This document shows positions 62,585-64,000 of a DNA stretch of 64,000 bases, in pieces. Origin of the DNA: Segetibacter sp. 3557_3 (GTDB lineage Bacteria > Bacteroidota > Bacteroidia > Chitinophagales > Chitinophagaceae); the NCBI RefSeq assembly GCF_004354985.1, contig NZ_SMSK01000023.1, forward strand, positions 1 through 64,000, written 5' to 3'. Each line of letters begins with the position of its first letter. Within the stretch, counting starts at the first letter, position 1. Under the pieces are notes generated by a model. The model was given only the letters and a program-made list of their open reading frames with translations. It was not told the DNA's origin and searched no databases. A program made the translations under genes and the position numbers.

Positions 62585-63580
62585 ATGAGAAAATTTTCAA
62601 CTCCCCTGATCGGGCTGATTTTTCTTGCAGTATCCTGTAGTAAGCAAGACGCAAAAACAACCCTTGAACAACAACAGCCGCAAGAAACAATTGCTGCTTT
62701 GCCGGAACGCAGGTGTGCTTCACAAGAAGTTCTTGAGCAGCAGCTCGCTACCGACCCTTCGTTAAGAAAACGCATGGCCGACATTGAAGCTCATACACAG
62801 AAGGTGGTAAAGAACCGGGGTAATCTCCGGGCAGCTGGTGGAAGAATTGAAATCCCGGTAATTGTGCACGTGGTTTACAACACTGCTGCAGAAAACATCA
62901 GCGACCAGCAGGTAAACTCCCAGATCGCCGTGCTCAATGAAGATTTTAATAACCGTAATGCCGACCGGGTAACGGTTCCTGTAGAGTTCCAGGATGAACA
63001 AACCAGTGTTGGGGTACAATTTGTGTTAGACCGCATCATCCGGGTTCAAACAAGCAAAAAGAGGTTTAGCTATTATGCTGATGATGTGAAAAAGGCCACT
63101 ACTGGTGGCAGCAACCCGGTTGAGCCCACCAGGTACCTGAATATGTGGGCGTGTAACCTTGGACAAAACCTGCTTGGATATGCGCAATTTCCCGGTGGAG
63201 CTCCTGAGACAGATGGTGTGGTTGTATTGTATTCGGCCTTTGGCAGCCAATCGAAGACAAGCGGAAGTTATATTGCTAACTATAACCTTGGCAGAACGGC
63301 CACGCATGAAGTTGGGCATTGGCTAAACCTCCGGCACATTTGGGGAGACGCGACCTGTGGCAACGACCTTGTTGACGACACTCCGCAACACAATACCTCG
63401 AATGGCGGATGTCCTTCGTACCCACACCTGAGCACCTGTGCCGGCAATCCTGTGGAAATGACGATGAATTATATGGACTATACCTACGACGGATGCATGA
63501 ATATGTTTTCTAACGGGCAGCGTGACAGGATGCTCGCAACCTTTACTTCAGGCGGCCCAAGGGCTGCCTATGCTAAATGA
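62585..63580 (+). CDS. secreted M43-family (cytophagalysin-like) zinc metalloprotease
   Basis: The 331-residue lipoprotein (IGLIFLAVSCSK, Cys ~18) has a propeptide-like N-terminal region, then IPVIVHVVYN, VLNEDFNNRN, and the catalytic HEVGHWLNLRHIWG (residues ~239-252) with Met-turn MNYMDY. This pattern defines the pappalysin/M43B peptidases. Paired cysteines CGNDLVDDTPQ and the C-terminal GCMNMFSNGQRDRM are family features. Typical T9SS C-terminal sorting sequence is absent. It probably cleaves proteins or peptides outside the inner membrane. Confidence 0.9.
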   Translation: MRKFSTPLIGLIFLAVSCSKQDAKTTLEQQQPQETIAALPERRCASQEVLEQQLATDPSLRKRMADIEAHTQKVVKNRGNLRAAGGRIEIPVIVHVVYNTAAENISDQQVNSQIAVLNEDFNNRNADRVTVPVEFQDEQTSVGVQFVLDRIIRVQTSKKRFSYYADDVKKATTGGSNPVEPTRYLNMWACNLGQNLLGYAQFPGGAPETDGVVVLYSAFGSQSKTSGSYIANYNLGRTATHEVGHWLNLRHIWGDATCGNDLVDDTPQHNTSNGGCPSYPHLSTCAGNPVEMTMNYMDYTYDGCMNMFSNGQRDRMLATFTSGGPRAAYAK

Positions 63581-63598
63581 TGAACATCGGCTATTTGA

Positions 63599-63625
63599 GC
63601 GCCGCCCGGAGAACCCAGGCGGCGC
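63599..63625 (+). terminator. probable terminator after the M43 gene
   Basis: An 8-bp GC-rich stem GCGCCGCC/GGCGGCGC with an 11-base loop, then TTCGCTTTG. It begins 19 bases after the stop codon. The T-tract is weak. Confidence 0.5.
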
Positions 63626-63752
63626 TTCGCTTTGTAAGATTAGGATTCAACCATTGGTAAGACAAACCCAGGAAGAACTTACAGGGATAATCCGGTTTAC
63701 AGAATAGTCTTCGAATGGTCGACCTTTCCCCGAAAGGAATTAAGCGTTACTT

Positions 63753-64000
63753 ATGGCTCCAAATCGAATACATTTTAAAAACCTACCTACCCATGCCGGT
63801 GGTGTGGTTTACCGGGAAATTGATGGCAGAAAAGAATACCTGGTGGTCACCGCCAGAAGGTTCAGGTTTATCTGGGTGTTACCGAAGGGTCATATTAAAC
63901 GGACTGAACCTGATGAACGTGCGGCGCTACGGGAGGTGCAGGAGGAGTCTGGTGTTATTGCCGCTATTGAGCGTAAGCTCGGAAATGCCACCAGGAGGCG
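63753..64000 (+). CDS. Nudix hydrolase, N-terminal part (cut by window end)
   Basis: The frame from ATG 63753 remains open to the last base (82 codons). The protein begins MAPNRIHFKNL, then THAGGVVYREIDGRKEYLVV and RFRFIWVLPKG. The Nudix box GHIKRTEPDERAALREVQEESGV matches GX5EX7REUXEEXGU exactly. It resembles diadenosine polyphosphate hydrolase-like Nudix proteins of bacteria. The 3' end lies outside the window. Confidence 0.88.
   Translation, partial: MAPNRIHFKNLPTHAGGVVYREIDGRKEYLVVTARRFRFIWVLPKGHIKRTEPDERAALREVQEESGVIAAIERKLGNATRR

Noticed and set aside
1-64000. CRISPR array, prophage or insertion sequence
   Set aside because: No regularly spaced direct repeats with unique spacers, no transposase, integrase or phage structural motifs were seen.

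Overview
The window looks like chromosomal DNA of a member of the Bacteroidota, most likely family Chitinophagaceae. The reasons are a SusC/SusD pair with glycosidases, a Rho factor with a long low-complexity insert, an IPExxxVDY-family protein, a PadR-PspC pair, DUF4230 and DUF3891 proteins, many lipoproteins, and repeated exact matches to the Bacteroidota -7 promoter element TAnnTTTG. No phage, insertion sequence, CRISPR array or rRNA was seen. One tRNA (Phe) is present.

Layout. 1-5.1 kb: the 3' end of an RHS polymorphic toxin with its likely immunity gene, then a 450-bp non-coding duplication, a Upf1-like helicase, and a reverse-oriented third relative of the duplicated core. I interpret that core (promoter box, two tandem motif copies, a hairpin with a compensatory change, an intrinsic terminator) as a multicopy small RNA or a regulated transcription unit. 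5.1-14.2 kb: ABC exporter, secreted DinB-like protein, coiled-coil protein with a J-domain-like HPD, UGT-type glycosyltransferase, DUF4230, DUF3891 and DUF6717 proteins, and a 57-residue gene. 14.4-23.3 kb: a repeat-rich META-like lipoprotein, a class A beta-lactamase-like protein, and a complete RND efflux operon. 24.3-33.8 kb: methionine aminotransferase, PadR-PspC envelope-stress pair, FeoB, and an M28 peptidase cluster ending in a pterin dehydratase. 33.8-36.6 kb: a secreted protein and the overlapping selU-selD pair for tRNA 2-selenouridine. 37-43.2 kb: rho and asnS (divergent), tRNA-Phe, a secreted rhodanese-like protein, a decayed TonB-receptor fragment, a small alarmone-hydrolase-like HD protein and a small hydrophilic protein.

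43.2-52.4 kb is a polysaccharide utilization locus read leftward: SusC, SusD, then three GH43 enzymes. At 57.9-60.7 kb are a GH105-type hydrolase and an amidohydrolase. Together they suggest use of arabinose-decorated pectin. The remainder holds a second SF1 helicase, secreted M48 and M43 proteases, two Nudix proteins (one cut by the window end), a PagL-like lipid A deacylase and a YwbE protein.

Between genes there are several dispersed repeats: a hairpin element with a shared core near 7.95, 36.9 and 59.4 kb with weaker relatives, AATACC-type short tandem repeats, and a 50-bp tandem array at 54.7 kb. Assignments rest on reading motifs by eye; no database search was run.
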